57,164 bases of DNA from Verrucomicrobiota bacterium. Lineage in GTDB: Bacteria > Verrucomicrobiota > Verrucomicrobiia > Opitutales > Opitutaceae. The DNA lies in assembly GCA_023443455.1 (NCBI GenBank), contig JAEZUE010000064.1, positions 1 to 57,164 on the forward strand, written 5' to 3'. A program made the position numbers and the translations under genes. Under the pieces are notes generated by a model, which worked only from the letters and a program-made list of their open reading frames with translations, was not told the DNA's origin and did not search any database. Below are positions 25,311 through 33,632 of this stretch, piece after piece (the stretch's first letter is position 1; the number at the start of each line of letters is the position of its first letter).

Positions 25311-26930
25311 TCAGCCGGCCAGGCAGGCCTGGAGGTCGGCTTCGGCGGTGCCGGTGGGCATCAGGTTGAACTTCTCGACGAGCACCGCGACGATGTCGGG
25401 GGAGAGGAAGGCCGGCAGCGTGGGCCCGAGGCGGATGTTTTTGATCCCGAGGCTGAGCAACGTGAGCAGGATGCACACGGCCTTCTGTTCGTACCAGCTG
25501 AGGATCATCGAGAGCGGCAGGTCGTTGACGCCGCAGCCGAAGGCCTGCGCGAGCGCGCCGGCGATCTTGATGGCGCTGTAGGCGTCGTTGCACTGGCCGC
25601 AGTCGAGCAGGCGCGGGATGCCGCCGATCTCGCCGAACTCGAGCTTGTTGAAGCGGAACTTGCCGCAGGCGAGCGTGAGGATGACGCAGTCCTGCGGCAC
25701 GGACTCGGCGAACTCGGTGTAGTAGTCGCGGCCGGTGCGGGCTCCGTCGCAGCCGCCGATGAGGAAGAAGCGCCTGATGGCGCCGCTCTTCACGGCGCCG
25801 ACCACCGTATCCGCGACGCCGAGCACGGCGTTGTGGGCGAAGCCGATCGTGATGCGGCGGCCCGAGTCGGCGGTGGTGAAACCGGGCGCGGCGAGCGCGG
25901 CCGCGATGACGGGGGCGTAGTCGTGGTCGCCGATGTGGCGCACGCCCGGCCAGGCCACGAGGCCCGAGGTGAAGATGCGCTCGTGGTAGGTGGCGAGCGG
26001 CCGCTGGATGCAGTTGGTCGTCATGAGGACCGCGCCGGGGAAGGCGGAGAACTCCTTCTGCTGGTCCTGCCAGGCCCCGCCGTAGTTGCCGACCAGATGC
26101 GGGAACTTCTTGAGCTGCGGGTAGGCGAGGGCGGGCAGCATCTCGCCGTGGGTGTAGATGTTGATGCCCCTGCCCTCGGTCTGCACGAGCAGGTCCTCGA
26201 GGTCCTTCAGGTCGTGGCCGGAGACGAGGATGCACTTGCCCGGGATCGGGTCGACGCGCACCTGCGTGGGTTCGGGGTGGCCGTAGGCGGAGGTGTTGGC
26301 GCGGTCGAGCAGCTCCATGATCTGGAGGTTCACCGTGCCCGCCTCGAGGCAGAGGCCGAAGAGGCTGTCGACGGTGCCGTCCTGCGCGGCGACGGCGGCC
26401 AGCGCGCGGGCGAGGAAGGCGTATACGGCGTCGCTCTCGTGCCCGAGCAGGCGGGCGTGCTGCGCGTAGGCGGCCATGCCCTTGATGCCGTAGACGAGCA
26501 GCTCCTCGAGGGCGACGACGTTGCGGTCGCGGTCGGTGGCGCGGGCGTCGATCGCGACCGCAAGGCCGGCGATCTCGCGGGCGGCGAGGGTGTCGCCGAA
26601 ATCCAACTCCAGCGCCCGCGCGGGAGCGGCGGGGCCGGCGAGCTCGGCGGTGCGGGCGTGCACCTGCAGGCCTTCGGAGATCTTCGCGCTGATGCGGGCC
26701 GGATCGAAGCTGACGTTGGTCACCGTGACGAAGAGCGCCTCGATGATGAAGCGGTCGGCGGCGGGGTCGCTGCGGCCGAGGGTGCGCGCGGCGTGGGCCT
26801 GCTGCGCGACGGCCTTGGCGACATGGACCAGCAGGTCCTGCAGGGCGGCGACTTCGCCATCTTTGCCGCAGACGCCGGTGGCGGTGCAGGCCGTGGTACG
26901 GTGGGTTTGCTCACATTGAAAACAGAACAT
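25311..26930 (-). CDS. hcp: Hybrid cluster protein / hydroxylamine reductase
   Basis: Hcp carries a cubane cluster and a hybrid Fe-S-O cluster and acts on hydroxylamine or nitric oxide, protecting cells during nitrosative stress. The N-terminal Cys set MFCFQCEQTHRTTAC...C (Cys3, 6, 15, 21) binds the first cluster. Hybrid-cluster ligand regions appear downstream: VSGHDLKDLEDLL, LACGKFRFNK, LDCGQCNDAYSA. 539 residues is the family length for the form without the long insertion. It is a single-gene unit with its own terminator and an FNR-like site upstream. No hcr reductase gene is adjacent. AAGGAGG on the mRNA strand at 26952-26958 is about 22 nt from the ATG, too far for a ribosome site. Confidence 0.96.
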   Translation of the reverse strand: MFCFQCEQTHRTTACTATGVCGKDGEVAALQDLLVHVAKAVAQQAHAARTLGRSDPAADRFIIEALFVTVTNVSFDPARISAKISEGLQVHARTAELAGPAAPARALELDFGDTLAAREIAGLAVAIDARATDRDRNVVALEELLVYGIKGMAAYAQHARLLGHESDAVYAFLARALAAVAAQDGTVDSLFGLCLEAGTVNLQIMELLDRANTSAYGHPEPTQVRVDPIPGKCILVSGHDLKDLEDLLVQTEGRGINIYTHGEMLPALAYPQLKKFPHLVGNYGGAWQDQQKEFSAFPGAVLMTTNCIQRPLATYHERIFTSGLVAWPGVRHIGDHDYAPVIAAALAAPGFTTADSGRRITIGFAHNAVLGVADTVVGAVKSGAIRRFFLIGGCDGARTGRDYYTEFAESVPQDCVILTLACGKFRFNKLEFGEIGGIPRLLDCGQCNDAYSAIKIAGALAQAFGCGVNDLPLSMILSWYEQKAVCILLTLLSLGIKNIRLGPTLPAFLSPDIVAVLVEKFNLMPTGTAEADLQACLAG

Positions 26931-26986
26931 GGTGTGGGTGCGTTTTGATCGCGCCTCCTTGGTACCATGGACCCGTGCGGTGCGCC

Positions 26987-27000
26987 TTGATGCGGCTCAA
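26987..27000 (-). promoter_or_regulatory. FNR/CRP-type site upstream of hcp
   Basis: TTGAT-GCGG-CTCAA matches the FNR consensus TTGAT-N4-ATCAA at nine of ten half-site bases. It lies 57-70 bp upstream of the hcp start codon, a plausible position for activation. hcp genes are commonly controlled by FNR-, HcpR- or NsrR-type regulators, all tied to low oxygen or nitric oxide. No regulator is encoded beside it; evidence is the match and position only. Confidence 0.45.
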
Positions 27001-27055
27001 GGCCGGGCGATTCGCGGGATCGAAAGCACGGGCCGTGGCCCGCGATCGCGGCGGC

Positions 27056-27973
27056 TCACCCGCGGGCGGCGGGCTTGCGCACGAGCCAGAAACGGCAGTT
27101 GTCGGAGAACTCCTTCACGGCGCGCGGCTCGCGCACGAGGTCGTCGCGCATGACGTCGTATTCATGTTCCCACCCGGTGGCGGCGAGCTCGGCGAGCATC
27201 TCCTCGCGGGTGGGCAGGTGCATGAAGGTGCGGCCGTGTTCGTGCTCGAAATACCGGTCCCCGTACTCGTGCAGCCGCGGGTCCCGCGTTCCTTCGGCCC
27301 AGCGTTTCGCCTCCTCGGCCCAGAGGTGCAGCTCGTCGGGCTCGTCGCGGTCGTGCGTGGTGAAGAGGAACGGCGCTCCGGGCGCCAGCACCGCCGCGAT
27401 GTTGCGCAGCGCGGCCCGCCGCGCCCGGCGCGTGGGGATCTGCATCAGGCCGTTGAAGAGAAAGAGGGCGCCGTCGAACGGTGGTCGGTGATTGGCGCGG
27501 GCCGCAGTGGCGCCCGTGGTGCGGCGCCCATCGGGTCCGTACCCGGCCATCGGCTCCATTGCTCCGCTCTCGGTGCGACCGAGCTTGCACCCTCCGGTTT
27601 TCGCGGAGCGCCCTACGGGCAGCAGCGCGCGGAGCTGCGAGGGCTTGGTGGCGTCGGCGTGGTGGAAGCGGATGCGGTCGGCGCCGCGCTGCTGGGCGAG
27701 ATCGCGGGCCTGTTCGACGAGCTCCTCGGCGAAGTCGAAGGCCGTGAGGTCGTGGTACCCGAGTTCCCACAACGCGATGGTGGCGCGGCCCGCGCCGCAG
27801 CCGGCCTCGAGCAGGGCTGCGCGTCTTTTCGGGAAGAAACGTTCGACGAGCAGGCGCTCCGATTCCCACAACCCGAGCCGGTGGGCGGCGCGGGTGTAGA
27901 GGAGGACGGCCTCGAGGGCGTTGAAGTCGCCGCGGACGGTGGTGCCGTCGATCCGTGTCACTTCCGCTGCCAT
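27056..27973 (-). CDS. Class I SAM-dependent methyltransferase with in-frame insertion
   Basis: 305 residues. Motif I LLEAGCGAGRATIALWELGY (about residue 54) and the following acidic residue in FDFAEELVEQA mark a Rossmann-fold SAM methyltransferase; the later FDGALFLFNGLMQIP is the motif IV region. Between HHADATKPSQLRALLP and PPFDGALFLF lie about 47 residues rich in Gly and Arg (about residues 119-165, positions 27479-27619) that do not belong to the fold and contain hairpin-forming DNA. The ATG at 27973 overlaps the end of the rsmB-like gene by 16 bp, so the two are probably co-translated. The substrate is unknown. Confidence 0.8.
   Translation of the reverse strand: MAAEVTRIDGTTVRGDFNALEAVLLYTRAAHRLGLWESERLLVERFFPKRRAALLEAGCGAGRATIALWELGYHDLTAFDFAEELVEQARDLAQQRGADRIRFHHADATKPSQLRALLPVGRSAKTGGCKLGRTESGAMEPMAGYGPDGRRTTGATAARANHRPPFDGALFLFNGLMQIPTRRARRAALRNIAAVLAPGAPFLFTTHDRDEPDELHLWAEEAKRWAEGTRDPRLHEYGDRYFEHEHGRTFMHLPTREEMLAELAATGWEHEYDVMRDDLVREPRAVKEFSDNCRFWLVRKPAARG
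27479..27619. repeat. Hairpin-bearing insertion inside the methyltransferase gene
   Basis: On the coding strand this stretch contains GTAGGGCGCTCCGCGAAAA, then CTCGGT-CGC-ACCGAG (a perfect 6-bp hairpin), and farther on GGGCGCC repeated around a GCACCAC spacer and followed by ACTGC. It is a multiple of three in effect, because the frame continues. The encoded residues (such as AKTGGCKLGRTESGA) are unlike the rest of the protein. I infer an inserted repeat cluster. Confidence 0.6.
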
Positions 27974-29112
27974 GCGGCGACGAACATGCCGTTGGCGCGC
28001 AGGTCTTGCGGCCAGAGGAAGGCGGTGGGCGACGAGAGACGAGTGTCGAGGGACGAGAGCGACAGCGGTTGGAGCTCCGGGTGGGCAGCAGTGAAGGCCT
28101 CGGCGACGGCGGTGGTCTCGCTGCGGGTGAGGGTGCAGACGGCGTAGATCAGGCGGCCGCCGGGCTTGAGGGAAGCGGCGACCTGGTTGAGCAGCTTGAG
28201 CTGCACGGCGGCGAGCTCCTCGACGTCCTGCGGGGTGGTGGTCCAGCGGGCGTCGGGGTTGCGGGCCCAGGTGCCGACGCCCGAGCAGGGGGCGTCGACG
28301 AGGATGCCGTCGAACTTGGTGCGCGTGGGCAGGTGGTCGGGGGATTCCCACGGGGCGACGCGGTAGTTGTAGAGTTGGGCGCGGGTGAAGCGGCGTTTCA
28401 GGTTGTCGAGGCGACGGCGGGAACGGTCGCTGCACCAGAGGGTGCCCTTGTTGCGCATGAGGTCGGCGAGGTGGAGCGACTTGCCGCCTTCGCCGGCGCA
28501 GACATCCCACCAGGTCTGGCCGGGTTGCGGGGCGCAGAGCGAGCCGACGATCTGCGAGGCGAGGTCCTGGATTTCGAAGGCGCCCTGTTCGAAGGGGGCG
28601 CAACGGTAGAGGTCGTTGTGTCCGGTGTAGCGCAGGGCGTCGGGCGCGAGCGCGTGCTCGGCGGGTTCGCAGCCTCCGAGCTTCTTGGCCAGGGTGGCGG
28701 CGGTGCCGGGGCGGGGGCGCAGCCAGAGCGGCGGGGTGTTCTGCAGCGAGCGCACCCAGGCCGTCTTGGCCTCGTCGGACTCGAAGGTGAGCTCCTCCCA
28801 GATCCACTCGGGCACGGCGCGGGCGAGCAGTGTCGGGCCTTTTATGGTACGCGGGTCGCTTTGGTACCGGTCCTGCAGGTCCATGGCGGCCTGGATCTGG
28901 CCGGGCAGGCGGGTGTCGCCCGGGAGCCATTGCATCCAGCGGAAGTAGGCGAAGACGGCGCGGGTGAGCTTGGTGCGGCCGGGTTGGGGAAACTGCGGGT
29001 GCCGTTTCATGAAGTCGCGCAGGGCGGCGTCGGCGTTGAGCCCTTCGCGCCAGCGGCGGATGACTTCGGCGGCGTAATTGGCGAGGGAGGAGAGGTTGGA
29101 GCGGGCGGGCAT
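27958..29112 (-). CDS. RsmB/NOP-family RNA cytosine-C5 methyltransferase
   Basis: 384 residues. SAM-binding WWDVCAGEGGKSLHLADLM, motif IV VDAPCSGVGTW with the conserved Cys, and motif VI IYAVCTLTRSE with the catalytic Cys identify an RNA m5C methyltransferase of the RsmB/NOP2 group. The N-terminal 120 residues are a helical domain like the NusB-like region of these enzymes. The target base (rRNA or tRNA) cannot be told from sequence. Near the C-terminus the string LSLSSLDTRLSSP is encoded by a phrase repeat that recurs between genes at 29376-29404. The frame is open far upstream, antisense to other sense, but MPARSNLSSLANYAAEVIRR at 29112 is the sensible start. Confidence 0.86.
   Translation of the reverse strand: MPARSNLSSLANYAAEVIRRWREGLNADAALRDFMKRHPQFPQPGRTKLTRAVFAYFRWMQWLPGDTRLPGQIQAAMDLQDRYQSDPRTIKGPTLLARAVPEWIWEELTFESDEAKTAWVRSLQNTPPLWLRPRPGTAATLAKKLGGCEPAEHALAPDALRYTGHNDLYRCAPFEQGAFEIQDLASQIVGSLCAPQPGQTWWDVCAGEGGKSLHLADLMRNKGTLWCSDRSRRRLDNLKRRFTRAQLYNYRVAPWESPDHLPTRTKFDGILVDAPCSGVGTWARNPDARWTTTPQDVEELAAVQLKLLNQVAASLKPGGRLIYAVCTLTRSETTAVAEAFTAAHPELQPLSLSSLDTRLSSPTAFLWPQDLRANGMFVAAWQRK
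28031..28060. repeat. Phrase repeat inside the rsmB-like gene
   Basis: GACGAGAGACGAGTGTCGAG followed by GGACGAGAG occurs here in frame and encodes SSLDTRLSS. Nearly the same string, in the opposite orientation, lies between genes at 29376-29404 (CTCGACACTCGTCCCTCGT). The intergenic copy argues that the coding copy is an inserted repeat rather than conserved protein sequence. Confidence 0.6.
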
Positions 29113-29417
29113 GCGATGGAGGAGCGCACTGTGGGCGTGCCGTCGCCCAGTGCAAAGGAGGAAGTGGATGGGAGGCCGGACGACCGAAGTGCCACGTCCG
29201 CGAGCGGCGGCACGGCAACGGGGCCGCCACGTGACGCGATTCGGGCGCGAGGTCCGCTCCGCCGTGCAGTCGTGGCGGCTCAGCCGCGATGATGCGGTCG
29301 AGAGGCGAGCGCCAATCCAATTGTGAACAAGGCGATTGCCCGAGGGTGCTCTCGATCTGCCTCCGAAACTCCGGCGCTCGACACTCGTCCCTCGTCCCTC
29401 GACCGAATGCTCACTGC
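29113..29417. repeat. Intergenic repeats between dnaE and the rsmB-like gene
   Basis: No gene. On the minus strand 29266-29290 is a hairpin cassette (ATCGCGGCT-G-AGCCGC then CACGAC). GCGGC/GCCGC inverted pairs lie at 29200-29235, and the CTCGACACTCGTCCCTCGT phrase lies at 29376-29404. This stretch would be transcribed between dnaE and the rsmB-like gene if they share a transcript. Confidence 0.65.
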
Positions 29418-32400
29418 TCAGCCGCGGCGTTTCCAGCGGTTGGTTTCCTTCAGCTCGATCGGGCGGGTCTCGATGAGGGTGCCGAGCAGGGCGGGGTGTT
29501 TGCGCAGTTGCTGGAAGGCGGCGGGGTCGAGCTTCCAGTTCAGTGCGCCGGCGGTCTCGGCGATGGCGACCATGTCGTCGTCGAAGAGGATGCCGACCTC
29601 GCTGCGCACGTCGCCGGAGGTCTTGAGCAGCATGTCGCGCAGGCTGCGGAAGAAGTCCTCGTTGCGCTCGTCGTCGGGGCGCACCAGCCAGGTGATGCGG
29701 CGCACGTTGTTCTGCAGGTGCGCCTCGAGCGGGTAGCATTCCTTCACGTTGAGGCGGGCGCCGTCTTCGCTGCGCAGGATGGTGCCGAGCACGGCGATCG
29801 GCTTCTCGGGCTCGAGGTGCTTGGCGTAGAGCTCGTAGGCGTCGGCGTACATGTTCACGGGCACGCTGGCGCCGCGGGTGGCGACAACGAAGGGCGACCA
29901 GGGGCGGTTGTCCTTCTTGGAGAGTTTCTTCTGGATACCGGTGGCGATGCCGCAGAGGCGGAACTCGGTCTTGTCGGGCAGGGCGAGCAGGTCCTCCTCC
30001 TTGTGGCTGTTGAGCGCCTCGGCGAGTCCGGCGAAAGCGGCGAGGGGGTGGCCGGAGACGTAGAAGCCGAGCAGTTCCTTCTCGAACTGGAGCTTCTCGG
30101 CCTGGGTGAAGTCGGGCACGTCGAGCTGCACGACGCTGGCGGCGGAGCGGCCGTTGCCGGCGGCGTCCTCGGTCTGGAGCAGGTCGAACATGGAGGCCTG
30201 GCCGGCGGCGGCGTCCTTCTGGCTGGAGGCGGCGGCGGCGAGGGCGGAGTCGATGGCGGCAAAGAGGGCGCCGCGGGGTTCGCCGGCGAAGTCGAAGGCG
30301 CCGGTCTTCACGAGGCACTCGAGCACGCGCTTGTTGACGGCCTTGGTGTCGACGCGGTGCATGAAGTCCTCGAAATCCTTGTACGGGCCGTTGGCGTCGC
30401 GTTCGGCGATGATGCGCTGCGAGGCGGCCTCGCCCACGCCCTTGATGCCGGCCAGGCCGAAGCGGATCCAGGCGGAGGGGGCGGCGGTGCCGGTCGTCCG
30501 GTCCCCGGTCTCCGCTTTCCGGTTGCGCATGACCGGGGTGAAGTTCTCGCGCGACTCGTTGACGTCGGGCCCGAGCACGGTGAGGCCCATGGCCTCGGCC
30601 TCGGCGATGAAGTGGGAGACCTTCTCGGCGTTGCCCAGCTCGGCGGTGAGCACGGCGGCCATGAACTGCACCGGGTAGTTGGCCTTCAGGTACGCGGTGT
30701 GGTAGGCGACCATCGCGTAGGCGGCGGAGTGCGACTTGTTGAAGCCGTACTGGGCGAACTTGTTGAGCAGGTCGAAGATCTCGTTGGCCTTCTTCTCGTC
30801 GATGTTGTGGTGCTGCTTGGCGCCGGCGACGAACTTGATGCGCTCCTTGGCCATGCCCTCGACGTCCTTCTTGCCCATGGCGCGGCGGAGCATGTCGGCG
30901 CCGCCGAGGGTGTAGCCGGCGATGACGCGGGCGCACTCCATGACCTGCTCCTGGTAGACGATGATGCCGTACGTCTCCTTGAGCACGGGCTCGAGCAGGG
31001 GGTGCGGGTAGACGATCGAGGCGGGGTCCTTCTTGCCGCGGGCGTAGTCGGGGATGAACTGCATCGGGCCCGGGCGGTAGAGGGCCGAGATGGCGTTGAT
31101 GTCGTCGACGTTGGAGATGCCGACCAGCTTCGAGGCGTTCTGCATGCCGCCCGACTCGAGCTGGAAGACGCCGACGGTCTTGCCGGAGTTGAGCAGCTCG
31201 TAGGTGACGGGGTCCTCGACCGAGATCGTCTCGATGTCGAAGTCGGGCTTCACGGTGCGGCGGACGTTGTCGACGGCGTCGGAGATGACCGTGAGCGTCT
31301 TGAGGCCGAGGAAGTCCATCTTCAGCAGGCCGAGCTTGGTCACGGCGCCCATGTCGAACTGCACGGTGACATCGCCTTCCTGCGAGGTCAGCGGCACGAA
31401 GTCGTCGAGGGGCTGGTCGGTGATGATGATGCCGGCGGCGTGTTTGCCGGTGTTGCGGACCATGCCCTCGAGCACGAGGCCCTGCTCGACGATGTTCCGG
31501 GCGATGGGGTTGCGCTCGAGCTCGGCGCGCAGCTCGGCGGACTTCGCGATGGAGTCCTCGAGCGAGATGTTGAGCTCGTCGGGGATCATCTTCGCGATGC
31601 GGTCGGCATCGGCGAAGGGCAGGTTGTGCACGCGGGAGACGTCGCGGATGACCATCTTCGCGCCGAGGGTGCCGTAGGTGATGATGTTGGCCACGCAGTC
31701 GCGACCGTATTTGTCGCGCACGTAGTCGATGACCTCGCCGCGGCGGCGCATGCAGAAGTCGATGTCGAAGTCGGGCGGGCTGACGCGCTCGGGGTTGAGG
31801 AAGCGCTCGAAGAGCAGGCCGAAGCGGATCGGGTCGATGTTGGTGATGCCGAGCAGGTAGGCGACGAGGCAGCCGGCGCCGGAGCCGCGTCCCGGGCCGA
31901 CGGGTACGCCGTGTTCCTTGGCCCAGTTGATGAAGTCCCAGACGACGAGGAAGTAGTCGACGAAGCCGGTGACGTTGATGATGGACAGTTCGTAGCCGGT
32001 GCGCAGCACGAGCACCTCGTGCGGGTCGAGGCCGGAGTAGTCCGGGGCGGTGGGCTTCTGGCCGGGCGGCAGGTCGGTGAGCTTGGCGAGGCGCTCGGCC
32101 ACGACCGGGTGCGTGGCGGTGGCGGCCTGGTCGCAGCCGTAGCGTTTCTGCAGGCCGGAGACGCAGAGATCGAAGAGGTATTCGGCGGGGGAGAAACGGG
32201 CCTTGATCTCGGGTGGCAGCGGGTAGCGCGGGTAGCGTTCGGAGCCCTTGGGGAAGGGGATGGCCAGGTCGCACATCTCGGCCACGGCGAGGGTGTTCGT
32301 GAGCGCACCGGGGACTTCGCCGAAGACGGCGTGCATCTCGTCGTGCGACTTCATGTAGAACTGCGTGCCGTCGAAGCGCATGCGGTCGGCGTCCTCGATC

Positions 32401-33110
32401 TTCGAGCCGGTCTGGATGCACAGGAGCGTGTCGTGCGGCTTGGCGTCGGCGGCGTTGACGTAGTGGACGTCGTTGGTGGCGATGATCTGCAGGTCGAATT
32501 CCTTGGCGAGCCGGAGCAGGCCGGGGATGATCTTGCGTTGCTCGGGGATGCCGTGGTCCTGGATCTCGATGAAGTAGTTCTCGCGGCCGTAGATATCGAT
32601 GAAACGGGCACAGTCGCGGCGGGCGGACTCGTAGTCGTCGGCGAGCAGGTGCTGGGGGATGATGGCGGCGAGGCAGCCGGAGAAGGCGATGAGGCCCTTC
32701 GAGTACTGGGCGAGCGTTTCCCAGTCGGTGCGGGGCTTGTAGTAGAAGCCCTTGAGGTGGGCGTCGGAGACGAGCTTGAGGAGGTTCTGGTAGCCGTCGA
32801 GGTTGCGGGCGAGCAGGCCGTGGTGGAAGATCGACTTGCCCTCGGCGTCGCCGCGGCCGGCCTTTTCGAGGCGGGAGCCGCGGGCGATGTAGACCTCGCA
32901 ACCGATGAGGGGCTTGAGGTCCTTGGCCTTGGCGGCGTTGTAGAACTGGATCGCGCCGAACATGTTGCCGTGGTCGGTGAGCGCGACGGCCTTCTGGCCG
33001 AGTTCGACCGCACGTTTCATCAACCGATCGATGCGGCAGGCGCCGTCGAGCAGGCTGTAGTCGGTGTGCAGGTGGAGGTGGACGAAGTCGGCGGCGGACA
33101 CGCCGACCAT
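29418..33110 (-). CDS. dnaE: DNA polymerase III alpha subunit
   Basis: Replicative polymerase catalytic subunit, 1230 residues. The N-terminal PHP domain begins FVHLHLHTDYSLLDGA with its metal-binding His residues; PDFDIDFCMRRRGEVIDYV at about residue 450 carries the catalytic Asp residues; QEQVMECARVIAGYTLGGADMLRRAMGKK is the fingers region; the helix-hairpin-helix FGLAGIKGVGEAAS and an OB fold complete the DnaE1 layout. The ATG at 33110 (MVGVSAADFVHLHLH) is the right start; the upstream frame is low-complexity. Between NESRENFTPV and IRFGLAGIKG there are about 20 residues (MRNRKAETGDRTTGTAAPS) where the family normally has only a few. That insertion is encoded by a phrase repeat. Confidence 0.96.
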   Translation of the reverse strand: MVGVSAADFVHLHLHTDYSLLDGACRIDRLMKRAVELGQKAVALTDHGNMFGAIQFYNAAKAKDLKPLIGCEVYIARGSRLEKAGRGDAEGKSIFHHGLLARNLDGYQNLLKLVSDAHLKGFYYKPRTDWETLAQYSKGLIAFSGCLAAIIPQHLLADDYESARRDCARFIDIYGRENYFIEIQDHGIPEQRKIIPGLLRLAKEFDLQIIATNDVHYVNAADAKPHDTLLCIQTGSKIEDADRMRFDGTQFYMKSHDEMHAVFGEVPGALTNTLAVAEMCDLAIPFPKGSERYPRYPLPPEIKARFSPAEYLFDLCVSGLQKRYGCDQAATATHPVVAERLAKLTDLPPGQKPTAPDYSGLDPHEVLVLRTGYELSIINVTGFVDYFLVVWDFINWAKEHGVPVGPGRGSGAGCLVAYLLGITNIDPIRFGLLFERFLNPERVSPPDFDIDFCMRRRGEVIDYVRDKYGRDCVANIITYGTLGAKMVIRDVSRVHNLPFADADRIAKMIPDELNISLEDSIAKSAELRAELERNPIARNIVEQGLVLEGMVRNTGKHAAGIIITDQPLDDFVPLTSQEGDVTVQFDMGAVTKLGLLKMDFLGLKTLTVISDAVDNVRRTVKPDFDIETISVEDPVTYELLNSGKTVGVFQLESGGMQNASKLVGISNVDDINAISALYRPGPMQFIPDYARGKKDPASIVYPHPLLEPVLKETYGIIVYQEQVMECARVIAGYTLGGADMLRRAMGKKDVEGMAKERIKFVAGAKQHHNIDEKKANEIFDLLNKFAQYGFNKSHSAAYAMVAYHTAYLKANYPVQFMAAVLTAELGNAEKVSHFIAEAEAMGLTVLGPDVNESRENFTPVMRNRKAETGDRTTGTAAPSAWIRFGLAGIKGVGEAASQRIIAERDANGPYKDFEDFMHRVDTKAVNKRVLECLVKTGAFDFAGEPRGALFAAIDSALAAAASSQKDAAAGQASMFDLLQTEDAAGNGRSAASVVQLDVPDFTQAEKLQFEKELLGFYVSGHPLAAFAGLAEALNSHKEEDLLALPDKTEFRLCGIATGIQKKLSKKDNRPWSPFVVATRGASVPVNMYADAYELYAKHLEPEKPIAVLGTILRSEDGARLNVKECYPLEAHLQNNVRRITWLVRPDDERNEDFFRSLRDMLLKTSGDVRSEVGILFDDDMVAIAETAGALNWKLDPAAFQQLRKHPALLGTLIETRPIELKETNRWKRRG
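30481..30530. repeat. Phrase repeat inserted in dnaE
   Basis: Contains CCGGTCCCCGGTCTCCGC then TTTCCGG, read in frame as RKAETGDRTTG. A very similar string (CCGGTTTCCGGTCTCCAG then TTTCCGG) sits in frame inside the double uvrA at about 42958-43003, read as PETGDRKPESR. Both lie in loops of otherwise conserved enzymes. Confidence 0.7.
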
Positions 33111-33632
33111 CGCACGGTCGGGGCGCGGCAGCGGCAAGCAGAATGGACGCGCGAAACGGGCGAGCGGCGCGAGGACTCCGGGGCGTCGCGGCCCCGCAGA
33201 GGGGCAAAGGAAGGGCGGACGGCGGCACGGAGGACTTCGCGAAGCGACGTCAGGGCGGCGGGACCGAGGTCTTCCTTGGGCGGGGCGCACGAGTTCGCGT
33301 CCCGTTTGCGGGATGCGAACGATGCACGGGTTGGTGGGTCGGGCCAGTTAGGTCTAGCCTGGGTTCGCGAGACGGCGGAGGTGACGCCCGAAGGACCGGT
33401 CATTCCGATGGGTGCGGGCCAAGGTGCGGCCCACCGACGGGTTCATGCGGAAACCGAAGCATTCGAGGGCGGTTTCGCGAGGCACTCGAGGAAAAGGACC
33501 GTCTCGAGGCGGTGGTTGCGCGGCACGGACGGTATGCTGTCGGCGGTTGCGACAAGTAGGGAGTCCGGCCGGAAACCCACTTGTCGCGAGGTGGTGGGGT
33601 TGTATGGGGGGCAACAGGTTGCTTGGGGGGAG
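33111..33632. other. Intergenic region between iorB and dnaE
   Basis: 522 bp with no gene I can support; open frames here are low-complexity shadows. Codon-like periodicity disappears and GC fluctuates. The region must contain the dnaE promoter. I see no convincing -35/-10 pair, tRNA or terminator. Confidence 0.45.

Noticed and set aside
26952..26958. AAGGAGG as the hcp ribosome site
   Set aside because: It is on the correct strand but about 22 nt from the ATG, and no in-frame start lies closer; Cys3 and Cys6 fix the start at 26930.
27958..33228. Very long open frame (over 1700 codons) overlapping dnaE
   Set aside because: Only the last 385 codons (RsmB-like) are real. The rest is Arg/Pro/Ala-rich and antiparallel or frame-shifted to dnaE, a common artefact at this GC content.
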